DNA of 64,000 nucleotides. Origin: Sphingomonas sp. TZW2008 (lineage in GTDB: Bacteria > Pseudomonadota > Alphaproteobacteria > Sphingomonadales > Sphingomonadaceae). Position numbers and translations under genes: made by a program. Below the pieces are notes generated by a model. The model was not told the origin of the DNA and did not search any database. It saw only the letters and a program-made list of their open reading frames with translations. The stretch is from positions 101,901 through 165,900 of the forward strand of contig NZ_BDJB01000011.1 in NCBI RefSeq assembly GCF_002117915.1, written 5' to 3'. Below are positions 25,782-34,026 of this stretch, one piece after another (positions within the stretch are counted from its first letter, which is position 1; each line of letters starts with the position of its first letter).

Positions 25782-26216
25782 TCACAGCATGTAGCGCATT
25801 TTGATCTGTTGCCTTTCGGCATCACCTTCGACCGAGAAGCGGGCGGCCGCGAAGCGCGGCGGGCCGAAGCGGATCGGCGGATTGCGCGAGAAGCCGAAGC
25901 CTTCGCGCGGGATACCGGCAAAGGTATCGAGCTTCTTGTTGCCGTTCTCGTCGTGGATCACGGCGATCGCGTAGGTACCGCGCGGCAGCCCGTCGAAGCG
26001 CAGCGCGTCGCTGCCCGCCGGGACGGAACGGCGCGTCGCGTTGTGATCGTCGACGCAGGTCGGGAAGTTTTCGGGATCGGCGGTCAGGCAGACGCGCAGC
26101 ACGCCCTTGGCGGAGCGCACCGCATCGAACGAAACGTCAAGCCGCGCGACCGGCGCCGCGCCGATCAGCGTGCTCGCCGCGAGTGCCAGCAGCAGCACCT
26201 GCGCGGGCCTGCGCAC
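25782..26216 (-). CDS. DUF2141 family secreted protein
   Basis: 144-residue protein with a hydrophobic signal region (VRRPAQVLLLALAASTLIGAAPV) and the DUF2141 body: GVLRVCLTADPENFP, FDGLPRGTYAIAVIHDENGN near 90 and GIPREGFGFSRNPP near 108-121. The family is a small periplasmic beta-sandwich-like domain of unknown function. The GTG at 26216 supplies the positive charges a signal peptide needs, but it means an 80-base overlap with the 3' end of the upstream hydroxylase gene. Starts further upstream lie deeper in that gene. The two genes are surely one transcription unit. Confidence 0.85.
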   Translation of the reverse strand: MRRPAQVLLLALAASTLIGAAPVARLDVSFDAVRSAKGVLRVCLTADPENFPTCVDDHNATRRSVPAGSDALRFDGLPRGTYAIAVIHDENGNKKLDTFAGIPREGFGFSRNPPIRFGPPRFAAARFSVEGDAERQQIKMRYML

Positions 26217-26970
26217 GGGCGCGGTCGCGCGCGAAATCGCCGAGCCCGTCGTCGGTGCCGCACAGGCGATCCCAGAACCGGAAATATAGCCCATAATTGC
26301 ACCCGTACCGCTCGTGATGACGCTGATGATGGCTCGCCGTGATGAGCCATGCCCCCAATGGCCCACGCCACATGAACCGGGGGAAAATCTCCCAACCCAT
26401 GTGATTGGTGACGCCCATAACCGTCATGATCGTCAGCACCAATCCGAGCGCGGCGACGTGGATGGGAATGATGAACACCAGTAGCGGAATTACCACAGCG
26501 CCGGTCAGCGCCTCGATCGGGTGGAACGCCATCGCCGCCCAGGCGGTGGGCGGGCGGCTGGCATGATGGACGGCGTGCGCGAGGCGGAAGGGCTTCGGCC
26601 GGTGCATCCAGCGATGCGTCCAGTAAAACCACGTATCGTGCGCCGCGAGGTACAGCAGCACCGACAGCGGCAGGTACCATAGCGGCCAGGCATGGACGTC
26701 GCGATAGACCTGCGTCCAGCCATGATTCTCCCATCCCCAGGCGACGACGCCGGCAGGGATGCCGTAGATCGCGGCGGAGACGAGACTCCAGCCGATCTCG
26801 CGCCGGATCTGCGGATCGAGCCCGGTGTAGAGGCCGGGGTGCCGAAGCCGCGTGGCGAGCGCGAACCCGCCGCTGGCGGCCAGGTAGCGCACGCCGACGA
26901 TCGCGGTCATCGCGGCGGCGGACAGGATAATGGCCAGAGCGACGGTCACGCCCCGCCTTACGCGCTGCAA
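26137..26970 (-). CDS. Sterol desaturase / fatty-acid hydroxylase superfamily protein
   Basis: 277-residue integral membrane di-iron oxygenase-type protein. The histidine clusters of the superfamily are visible: HDTWFYWTHRWMH near 111-123, HAVHH near 133-137 and HHQRHHERYGCNYG near 214-227, within four or so membrane helices. Location directly divergent from crtY suggests it could hydroxylate a carotenoid ring, as the related CrtZ does, but it is longer than CrtZ proteins and this is inference only. The C terminus (Ala/Arg-rich) overlaps the start of the DUF2141 gene by 80 bases. Confidence 0.88.
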   Translation of the reverse strand: MQRVRRGVTVALAIILSAAAMTAIVGVRYLAASGGFALATRLRHPGLYTGLDPQIRREIGWSLVSAAIYGIPAGVVAWGWENHGWTQVYRDVHAWPLWYLPLSVLLYLAAHDTWFYWTHRWMHRPKPFRLAHAVHHASRPPTAWAAMAFHPIEALTGAVVIPLLVFIIPIHVAALGLVLTIMTVMGVTNHMGWEIFPRFMWRGPLGAWLITASHHQRHHERYGCNYGLYFRFWDRLCGTDDGLGDFARDRARAQARAGAAAGTRGEHADRRGAGRAA

Positions 26971-27160
26971 CGCCGGCAGAAAAGGCGCGGCGGCGAAACG
27001 GCCGAACCGGTGGCGGCCAGTGCGGCGAGGGGCGTGCTGGAAACGCGCGTGACGGCGATGTGCGCGGACGACACATGCGAGGTCGGCGTGGCCGGGGGTG
27101 GGACAATATGTCCGCCAATCGCCGCTTTCGCCGACTCGGCCGATCCGCTAGGCGGGACCG

Positions 27161-28330
27161 ATGCCGGAAACCCACCATTGCGACCTGGCGATCGTCGGCG
27201 GCGGGCTGGCAGGCGGGCTGATCGCGCTGGCGGTGGCGCAGCGCCGCCCCGAGCTGATCGTGCGCATCGTCGACGCGGGCGAGAGCCTGGGCGGCAATCA
27301 CGTCTGGTCGTTCTTCGATGCCGATGTGGCGAAGGAAGATCGCTGGTTGCTGACGCCGCTCGTCTGCCACGCGTGGCCGGCGTACGACGTACGCTTTCCG
27401 GCGCACGCGCGCACGATCAACCAGCCCTATTATTCGATCGAATCGGAGCGGTTCGACGCGGTGGTGCGCAAGGCGCTGCCCGCCGAGGCGATCATGCCGG
27501 GGCGCAAGGTGCTGGCGTGCAGCCCGACCGCGGTGGTGCTGGCTGACGGCGATCGGATCGAGGCGAAGGGCGTGATCGACGCGCGCGGCGCGGGTGATCT
27601 GTCGACGCTGGAGGTTGGATGGCAGAAGTTCGTCGGCCGCACGCTCGACATTCCTGCCGGCCACGGCATCACCCGCCCGACGGTGATGGACGCGACGGTG
27701 ACGCAGCACGATGGCTATCGCTTCGTCTACCTGCTGCCCTTCTCGCCGACGCGCCTCTTCGTCGAGGACACCTATTACAGCGATACGCCGTCGCTCAACG
27801 TCGGCGCGCTCAACCGCCGCATCGACGTCTACGCCGCCGCGCGCGGCTGGGAAGTCGCCGCCGGGGCCAACGACACGCGCGAGGAGAAGGGCGCGCTGCC
27901 GGTGGTGATCAGCGGCGATTTCGAGGCCTATTGGCGGTGGGGCGGCGCGAAGGTCGCGAAGGCGGGCGCGCGTGCCGGGCTGTTCCACCCGACGACGGGC
28001 TATTCGCTGCCCGATGCGGTGCGGCTCGCGGTGCTGATCGCCGACGCCAAGGATTTGAGCGGCGACGCATTGCACACGCTGACCCACGATTATGCCCGCG
28101 CGCGCTGGGACGAGCGCCGCTTCTACCGGATGCTTGACGCCATGTTGTTCCGTGCTGCCGATCCCGATGCGCGCTATCGCGTATTGGAACGCTTCTATCG
28201 CCTGCGCTCCGGCCTGATCGGCCGCTTCTATGCCGCGCGGTCGACGCGGGCGGACAAGCTGCGCGTGCTGGCGGGCCGCCCGCCGGTGCCGGTAACGCGC
28301 GCGGTGCGCGCGCTGCGGGGCATCAAGTGA
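27161..28330 (+). CDS. crtY: Lycopene beta-cyclase
   Basis: 389-residue flavin-dependent enzyme that closes the beta rings of lycopene to give beta-carotene, membrane associated. The N-terminal dinucleotide-binding segment CDLAIVGGGLAGGLIALAVA is at residues 5-24, followed by ESLGGNHVWSFFDADV near 40-55, a hallmark of bacterial CrtY. Length matches the family. It heads the carotenoid operon and overlaps crtI by four bases (GTGA). The 190-base gap to the divergent hydroxylase gene should contain promoters for both sides. Confidence 0.95.
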   Translation: MPETHHCDLAIVGGGLAGGLIALAVAQRRPELIVRIVDAGESLGGNHVWSFFDADVAKEDRWLLTPLVCHAWPAYDVRFPAHARTINQPYYSIESERFDAVVRKALPAEAIMPGRKVLACSPTAVVLADGDRIEAKGVIDARGAGDLSTLEVGWQKFVGRTLDIPAGHGITRPTVMDATVTQHDGYRFVYLLPFSPTRLFVEDTYYSDTPSLNVGALNRRIDVYAAARGWEVAAGANDTREEKGALPVVISGDFEAYWRWGGAKVAKAGARAGLFHPTTGYSLPDAVRLAVLIADAKDLSGDALHTLTHDYARARWDERRFYRMLDAMLFRAADPDARYRVLERFYRLRSGLIGRFYAARSTRADKLRVLAGRPPVPVTRAVRALRGIK

Positions 28331-29808
28331 GCCGCGCAATCGTCATCGGATCGGGGTTCGGCGGGCTGGCGCTCGCGATCCGGCTGCAATCCGCGGGGAT
28401 CGACACGACGATCCTGGAGGCGCGCGACAAGCCGGGCGGGCGGGCCTATTATTGGGAGCGCGACGGCTTCACCTTCGATGCCGGGCCGACCGTGATCACC
28501 GATCCCGCCTGCCTGCAGGAATTGTGGGCGCTGTCAGGCAGCGACATGGCGGCCGACGTCCTGCTCGAACCGGTGCAGCCCTTCTACCGGCTCAACTGGC
28601 CCGACGGCACCAATTTCGACTATACCAACGACGACAGCGTGCTGATGGCGGAGATCGCCAAGCTCGATCCCGCAGACGTCGCGGGGTACAAGCGCTTCCT
28701 CGACTATTCGGCCGGCGTCTATCACGAGGGCTATGAGAAGCTCGGCCACGTCGCGTTCCTCGACTTCGCGTCGATGATCAAGGCGGCACCGGCGCTCGCG
28801 AAATACCAGGCGTGGCGATCGGTCTATTCGATGGTGTCCTCGTTCGTGAAGAGCGAGAAGCTGCGCGAGGCGCTGTCGTTTCACACGCTGCTGGTGGGCG
28901 GCAATCCGATGACGACGAGCGCAATCTACGCGCTGATCCACAAGCTGGAACGCGACGGCGGCGTGTGGTTCGCGCGCGGCGGCACCAACCGGCTGGTGGC
29001 GGGGATGGTCAAGCTGTTCGAGCGGCTCGGCGGCACGATCCGGCTGGGCGACGCGGTGACGCAGATCGAGACGCTGGGCGACCGGGTGACGGCGGTGCGC
29101 ACCGCCAGCGGCTGGCGGCAGGAGTGCGACACCGTCGCGGCGAACGGTGACATCGTCCACACCTATCGCGACCTTCTGTCGGGATCGAACAGCGCGCGGC
29201 GCAGCGCGGCAAAGCTCGAGCGCAAGAAGTTCTCGCCGTCGCTGTTCGTCGTCCATTTCGGCATCAAGGGAACGTGGCCGGGCATACCGCACCACATGAT
29301 CCTGTTCGGGCCGCGCTATAAGGGGCTGCTCGCCGACATTTACGACAATGGCGTGGTGAGCGAGGATTTCTCGCTCTATCTTCACCACCCGACCGTCACC
29401 GATCCGAGCCTCGCGCCCGAGGGCTGCTCGACCTTCTACGCGCTGGCGCCGGTACCGCATCAGGGCAAGTTCCCCGAGGATTGGGAGCGAATAAAGCCTA
29501 TCCTGGAGAAGCGCATCCTCGATGAGGTAGGACGGCGGCTGATCCCCGATATCCACGAGCGGATCGTCACCAAGTTCAGCTACTCGCCGGCTGATTTCTC
29601 GCGCGATCTCAACGCGCATCTCGGCAGCGCGTTCAGCCTCGAGCCGGTCCTGACGCAGAGCGCGTGGTTCCGCGTGCACAATCGCGACGATGCGATCCCC
29701 AACCTCTACTTCGTCGGCGCGGGCACGCATCCGGGCGCGGGCATTCCCGGCGTCGTCGGTAGCGCGAAGGCGACCGCGGCGCTGATGCTGGAGGATGCGC
29801 GGCGGTGA
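28327..29808 (+). CDS. crtI: Phytoene desaturase
   Basis: 493-residue FAD-dependent enzyme converting phytoene to lycopene through successive desaturations. The N-terminal FAD-binding motif AIVIGSGFGGLALAIRLQ (residues 4-21), EARDKPGGRAYYW and TFDAGPTVITDP near 50-60 are diagnostic. The C-terminal block NLYFVGAGTHPGAGIPGVVG near 459-478 completes the FAD site. Start is a GTG that overlaps the crtY stop, and the stop overlaps the GTG of the LOG-family gene, so the three are translationally coupled. Confidence 0.96.
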   Translation: MSRAIVIGSGFGGLALAIRLQSAGIDTTILEARDKPGGRAYYWERDGFTFDAGPTVITDPACLQELWALSGSDMAADVLLEPVQPFYRLNWPDGTNFDYTNDDSVLMAEIAKLDPADVAGYKRFLDYSAGVYHEGYEKLGHVAFLDFASMIKAAPALAKYQAWRSVYSMVSSFVKSEKLREALSFHTLLVGGNPMTTSAIYALIHKLERDGGVWFARGGTNRLVAGMVKLFERLGGTIRLGDAVTQIETLGDRVTAVRTASGWRQECDTVAANGDIVHTYRDLLSGSNSARRSAAKLERKKFSPSLFVVHFGIKGTWPGIPHHMILFGPRYKGLLADIYDNGVVSEDFSLYLHHPTVTDPSLAPEGCSTFYALAPVPHQGKFPEDWERIKPILEKRILDEVGRRLIPDIHERIVTKFSYSPADFSRDLNAHLGSAFSLEPVLTQSAWFRVHNRDDAIPNLYFVGAGTHPGAGIPGVVGSAKATAALMLEDARR

Positions 29809-30386
29809 AGCGACTGGCGGTCTATTGCGGGTCGGCGACGCCGCGTGATCCGGTGTATCTGGAACTGGCGCACACTGTCGGCCGAACGCTGGCGGAACGC
29901 GGCATCGGGCTCGTCTACGGCGGCGGGCGGCTGGGGCTGATGGGTGCGATCGCCGACAGTGCGCTGGCGGCGGGCGGCGAAGTGATTGGCGTCATCCCGC
30001 AGGCGCTGGTTGATGCCGAAGTGGCGCATCGCGGCCTCACCGAGCTTCACGTCGTAGAGGGAATGCACGATCGCAAGCGGCGCTTCACCGACCTTGCCGA
30101 CGGCTTCGTCACCATCCCCGGCGGGACGGGCACGATGGACGAACTGTGGGAGGCGTTGAGCTGGGCGCAGCTCGGCTACCACGCCGATCCCGTCGGGCTG
30201 CTGAATACCGCGGGTTATTACGATCACCTCGTCGCCTTCTGGGAGAAGATGGGCGAGGTCGGCTTCCTGCGCCCGCAGCACCGCGATCTGCTGATCGTCG
30301 CCGACACGCTCGACACGCTGCTCGACCGGATGGCCGCGCACGTGCCGACGCAGCCAATCGTGCGGATGAGCGCGGCGGATCTTTGA
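29805..30386 (+). CDS. LOG family protein (TIGR00730, cytokinin riboside 5'-monophosphate phosphoribohydrolase-like)
   Basis: 193-residue Rossmann-fold enzyme of the LOG family, which cleaves the N-glycosidic bond of nucleoside 5'-monophosphates (cytokinin ribotides in plants; AMP or related nucleotides in some bacteria). The catalytic/phosphate motif PGGTGTMDELWE is at about 105-116, preceded by YGGGRLGLMGAIAD near 39-52. It begins with GTG overlapping the crtI stop, so it sits inside the carotenoid operon. Why is not evident. A palindromic repeat separates it from crtB. Confidence 0.93.
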   Translation: MKRLAVYCGSATPRDPVYLELAHTVGRTLAERGIGLVYGGGRLGLMGAIADSALAAGGEVIGVIPQALVDAEVAHRGLTELHVVEGMHDRKRRFTDLADGFVTIPGGTGTMDELWEALSWAQLGYHADPVGLLNTAGYYDHLVAFWEKMGEVGFLRPQHRDLLIVADTLDTLLDRMAAHVPTQPIVRMSAADL

Positions 30387-30393
30387 TCGAGCT

Positions 30394-30529
30394 AAGGCTC
30401 ACCTCCCGTTTTTCCTGAGGAAGTGCCGAGCGTAAGCGAGGTGCCGTCTCGAAGGGCATGGTCCGCAACGCTGCTGCGAGACGGCGCTTCGCCAGCGGCT
30501 CAGCACCTCCTCAGCACGAACGGAGGCTT
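30394..30529. repeat. Palindromic intergenic repeat element between the LOG gene and crtB
   Basis: About 136 bases in two imperfect inverted arms of roughly 55-60 bases. The left arm contains CCTGAGGAAGTGCCGAGCG and GGTGCCGTCTCGAAGGGC. The reverse complement of the right arm reads CTGAGGAGGTGCTGAGCC and GCGCCGTCTCGCAGCAGC. The whole can fold into a long cruciform or RNA stem. It looks like the GTGCTGAG.../GTCTCGA... repeats scattered in sphingomonad genomes; that is recollection, not a search. It may be a REP/MITE-type element, and it could affect crtB expression. Confidence 0.75.
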
Positions 30530-30548
30530 TGGAGAACGTGACGCAGTG

Positions 30549-31496
30549 ATGGTGCAACACCAGTCCGACCCGAGCGAACGCGCCGCGCTGGTCGTCGCCG
30601 CGCGCGATTCGATCGTCAAGGGATCACGCAGCTTCGCCACCGCGAGCAAGCTGTTCGACGCGGCGACGCGCGAGCGCGCATGGCTGCTCTACGCCTGGTG
30701 CCGCGCGTGCGACGATATAGTCGACGGGCAGGACCACGGCCATGGCGCGAGCCACGTCGCCGACGCCGAGGCGCGCGTTGCGATCATCCGTGGAAAGACC
30801 ACGGCGGCGCTGGCGGGGCGCGTCGTTGGCGACATGCCGTTCGACGCGCTGCGCGTCGTCGCGGCGGAGACGCGACTGCCGCCGCGCTTCGCGCACGATC
30901 TGATCGACGGGTTCGAGCTCGACGCCGCCGAGTGGCGGCCGCGCAGCGCGAACGACCTCTATCGCTACTGCTACCATGTCGCCGGCGCGGTGGGGTGCAT
31001 GATGGCGGTGATCATGGGGGTCGATCCTGCCGACGACGACACGCTCGACCGCGCGTGCGATCTCGGCATCGCGTTCCAGCTCGCCAATATCGCGCGCGAC
31101 ATCGAGGAGGATGACCGCGTCGGGCGCTGCTACGTCCCCGAGGAATGGTTGGTCGAGATGGATATCCCGCCGGGCCAGCACATGAAGCCGCCGTTCCGCG
31201 ACCGGCTGGTGGTACTCGCACGGCGGATGGCGGCGAGTGCGGCGCTGCACGAGGCGAGCGCGCGCGTCGGCGCGGCGCGGCTGCCCGCCCGCGCGCGCTG
31301 GGCGGTGCTGGCGGCTGCGGGGATCTACGGCGATATCGCGCGCGAGGTGGCGGCGCGCGGCGCGCATGCTTGGGACCATCGCGTGACGACATCGAAGGCG
31401 GCGAAGCTCGGTTGGGTGGGGAAGGCGGGGGTGGCGGCGCTGCGCCCGGTTCCGGTGACGCAGCGCGACGCGCGGCTGTGGACGCGCCCGCGCTGA
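30549..31496 (+). CDS. crtB: Phytoene synthase
   Basis: 315-residue enzyme condensing two geranylgeranyl diphosphates to phytoene, the committed step of carotenoid synthesis. Both Asp-rich, Mg-binding motifs of trans-isoprenyl head-to-head synthases are visible: CRACDDIVD near 53-61 and ANIARDIEEDDRVGRCYVPEEW near 178-199, the latter including the conserved NxxRDIxED. The ATG at 30549 starts a protein of family length; the frame continues upstream only through repeat sequence. GGAG lies about 15 bases upstream, so the ribosome site is weak. Confidence 0.95.
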   Translation: MVQHQSDPSERAALVVAARDSIVKGSRSFATASKLFDAATRERAWLLYAWCRACDDIVDGQDHGHGASHVADAEARVAIIRGKTTAALAGRVVGDMPFDALRVVAAETRLPPRFAHDLIDGFELDAAEWRPRSANDLYRYCYHVAGAVGCMMAVIMGVDPADDDTLDRACDLGIAFQLANIARDIEEDDRVGRCYVPEEWLVEMDIPPGQHMKPPFRDRLVVLARRMAASAALHEASARVGAARLPARARWAVLAAAGIYGDIAREVAARGAHAWDHRVTTSKAAKLGWVGKAGVAALRPVPVTQRDARLWTRPR

Positions 31497-31963
31497 CTGC
31501 AGGCGGCGAACCGTCCCTCCGCGATAGACGCACGGTAGCCGCCCGCTTCGATCTCGGCGCTTCCAAATGACCGGGATGCCTTGGGCGACATCAGATCTCA
31601 GATGGCGGCGCTTCGTGATGCAAAACGATCGGGCGGAGCCTGGCGGGACTGGCCGCGATGGCTCTCGATGGTGAAACCTGCCTTGGCTGTTCCGGCATAG
31701 GTCAGTCCGGCTTTCTGCGGATCGGCACGGCATCGGTGCCGGCGCTATGCCCGAGGAGCGGGCCGTAGAGGTTCGCGGCAGATCGTCGGTTTGCTGTAGT
31801 ACGCTGCGTGCTTCCACGGCCACCGGACGGCACCGTCGATACCCTTGCTCATTGCCGATCGGCTGACGGATGACTCACGATATGACTAATTCAGATCAAC
31901 ATCTTATTTTACAGCCGAGCCGAAACCGCGCGTGAGGGATCTTCGTTGAGGAAGCGAATCGAA
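31497..31963. other. Intergenic region, no convincing gene
   Basis: No reading frame here resembles a protein. Bases 31878-31915 are AT-rich and are the likely promoter zone for the following glycosyltransferase operon; no clear -35/-10 pair could be placed. Confidence 0.5.
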
Positions 31964-31998
31964 GTGGCTGGCATTTCGACGTTCCGGGGGGCGCGCCG

Positions 31999-34026
31999 CT
32001 GCTTATCCTTTCCATCGCGCTTGGTGGCTGCCTGAAGGGGCCGCCGGTCGAGTTCGGTCTGACGGCTGATACCGGCGGCCACATTACTTACGCACTCGGC
32101 GCAGCGCAGGCACTCGCCGCGCGCGACGACGTTACGGGCGTCGAAATCGTCACCCGCCTGATCGACGATCCAACCCTCGGGCCGGCCTATGCGCTGCCGT
32201 ACGAGCCGATCGACGCCAAGCTGGCGGTGCGGCGCATTGCCACCGCGAACCGCGCCTATCTGTCGAAAGAGGCCAACGCCGCGGACCGCGACGCCTTCGC
32301 CGAGGCGCTGATCGCGCATCTCGCCACGGCGCCGCACCTGCCCGACGTGATCCATGCGCATTTCGCCGACGCCGCGGAGGTCGCCCGCAAGGTGCGCGAC
32401 CGCTTCGGCATCCCGTTCGTCTACACCGCGCATTCGCTCGGTATCGATAAGCTGCACAGCGGCGTCGGTGATCCCGGCATGGCGCGCCGGCTGGCGGAGG
32501 AGACCGACGCAATCGGTGCGGCGGACCTGATCGTCGCCTCGTCGCGCGATGAGGCCGAGCGGCAGCTGATGCTCTATCCCACCGCCTGCCCGACGCGGAT
32601 CCACTGCCTGCCGCCGGGCGCCGGCATCGCGGAGAGCACGCCGACCGATCTCGACGCAGCGCGCCGCCTGATCGCGCCGTTCCTGCGCGATCCGGACAAG
32701 CCGATGATCCTGGCGATCGCGCGCGCGGTGGCGAAGAAGAACCTCGCCGGGCTGGTCGACCTGTATGGCGCCGACGCCGATCTGCGCGCGCGCGCGAACC
32801 TGGTGATCGTCGCCGGGCTGCGCGACGGCCCCGACAGCGGCGAGCCCGAGCAGCGCGCGGTGATCGCCTCGCTGCTTGCGGGGATGGACCGGCACGATCT
32901 CTACGGCTCCATGGCACTGCCCAAGCGGCACAGCCGCGCGGACATCGCCGCGCTCTACGCGTTGGCGCGTGCGTCAGGCGGGGTGTTCGTCAATCCCGCA
33001 CTGGTCGAGCCCTATGGGCTGACGCTGACAGAGGCGGCGCTGCACGGCGTACCGGTGGTCGCGACCTGCCACGGCGGGCCGGCCGACATCGTCGCGACGC
33101 TGCACCACGGCCGGATCGCCGACCCGCGCGATCCGCGCGCCTTCGCTGACGCGATCCGTGCGCTGCTCGACGACGGCATCGAATGGGCGCGCTGCTCGGC
33201 GGAAGGGGCGATCCGCAGCAAGACGCTCGACTGGCACGGCTATGCCGCGCGCTTCGTTGAGATCGTGCGATCGCTCCGCGCGGTGCCGGCCGCAAGCCCT
33301 GCGCCGACCAGGCTGCTATTGTGCGATATCGACAACACTCTGACGGGCTGCACCGCCGGGGCGGCGGACGTCGCGCCGTTCCTCGCCTCGCAACCGACGC
33401 TCGCGTTCGGCGTCGCGACGGGGCGCTCGCTGCAAGAGGCGGAGCGGCTGCTGCGCGAGTGGCGCATGCCGACGCCGCGCGTGCTGATCACCTCGGTTGG
33501 CAGCGAGATCTACTGGCGCGACGGGACACGGCTGCGGCCCGACACCGGCTATGCGGAGTGGATCGACGAAGGCTGGGATCCGGATGCGTTCGACGCGGTG
33601 GTCGGCGCGCTCGAAGGCGTCGAGCGCCAGCCGGCGGTGGAGCAGCGACGCTACAAGCGCAGCTATTTCGTCGAGGCGCGCGGCGCGATCGCGGCGGTGC
33701 GTGCGGCCGTCGCGCATCTGCCGGTGCGCGTGATCCACAGCCATGGCCGCCTGCTCGATATCCTGCCGGCGCGGGCGGGCAAGGGCGCAGCGATGAAATG
33801 GGTCGCCCGCTCGCTCGGCATCGCGGCGGAGCACGTCTACGCTGCCGGTGACAGCGGCAACGATCTCGACATGCTGAGCCAGGTGCGCAACGGCATCCTC
33901 GTCGCCAACCACAGCGCCGAGCTGAAGCCGCTGATCGGCCGCCCGACGATCTACGTCTCGCGCCGACCACATGCCGGCGGCGTGGTGGAGGGGATGCGCG
34001 CCTTCGCCGGCCGCGCCGCGGCATGA
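31999..34026 (+). CDS. Sucrose-phosphate-synthase-like glycosyltransferase fused to HAD phosphatase (5' end anomalous)
   Basis: Two-domain cytosolic enzyme resembling sucrose-phosphate synthase/phosphatase fusions or mannosylfructose-phosphate synthase. The conserved N terminus LLILSIALGGCLKGPPVEFG and ADTGGH (donor-binding GT4-type start) is encoded from 31999. The GT C-terminal site NPALVEPYGLTLTEAALHG lies near residue 335. A HAD-IIB domain begins near 440 (LLLCDIDNTLTG) and includes GDSGNDLDML near 618. In this frame there is no ATG, GTG or TTG before GTG 32227, which would remove the essential first 76 residues. A GTG at 31964 with GAGGAAG upstream would be in frame if the G6 run at 31986-31991 had one more G. 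Coordinates mark the continuous frame from CTG. The next gene overlaps (ATGA). Confidence 0.82.
   Translation: MLILSIALGGCLKGPPVEFGLTADTGGHITYALGAAQALAARDDVTGVEIVTRLIDDPTLGPAYALPYEPIDAKLAVRRIATANRAYLSKEANAADRDAFAEALIAHLATAPHLPDVIHAHFADAAEVARKVRDRFGIPFVYTAHSLGIDKLHSGVGDPGMARRLAEETDAIGAADLIVASSRDEAERQLMLYPTACPTRIHCLPPGAGIAESTPTDLDAARRLIAPFLRDPDKPMILAIARAVAKKNLAGLVDLYGADADLRARANLVIVAGLRDGPDSGEPEQRAVIASLLAGMDRHDLYGSMALPKRHSRADIAALYALARASGGVFVNPALVEPYGLTLTEAALHGVPVVATCHGGPADIVATLHHGRIADPRDPRAFADAIRALLDDGIEWARCSAEGAIRSKTLDWHGYAARFVEIVRSLRAVPAASPAPTRLLLCDIDNTLTGCTAGAADVAPFLASQPTLAFGVATGRSLQEAERLLREWRMPTPRVLITSVGSEIYWRDGTRLRPDTGYAEWIDEGWDPDAFDAVVGALEGVERQPAVEQRRYKRSYFVEARGAIAAVRAAVAHLPVRVIHSHGRLLDILPARAGKGAAMKWVARSLGIAAEHVYAAGDSGNDLDMLSQVRNGILVANHSAELKPLIGRPTIYVSRRPHAGGVVEGMRAFAGRAAA

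Noticed and set aside
26165..28339. 724-codon minus-strand frame
   Set aside because: Runs antisense through crtY and in an alternative frame through the hydroxylase gene; no plausible domain.
30423..30548. N-terminal extension of crtB
   Set aside because: It would be translated from the palindromic repeat and has no family similarity.
31497..31963. A gene or insertion-sequence remnant upstream of the glycosyltransferase operon
   Set aside because: No frame gives a recognisable protein or inverted-repeat ends.
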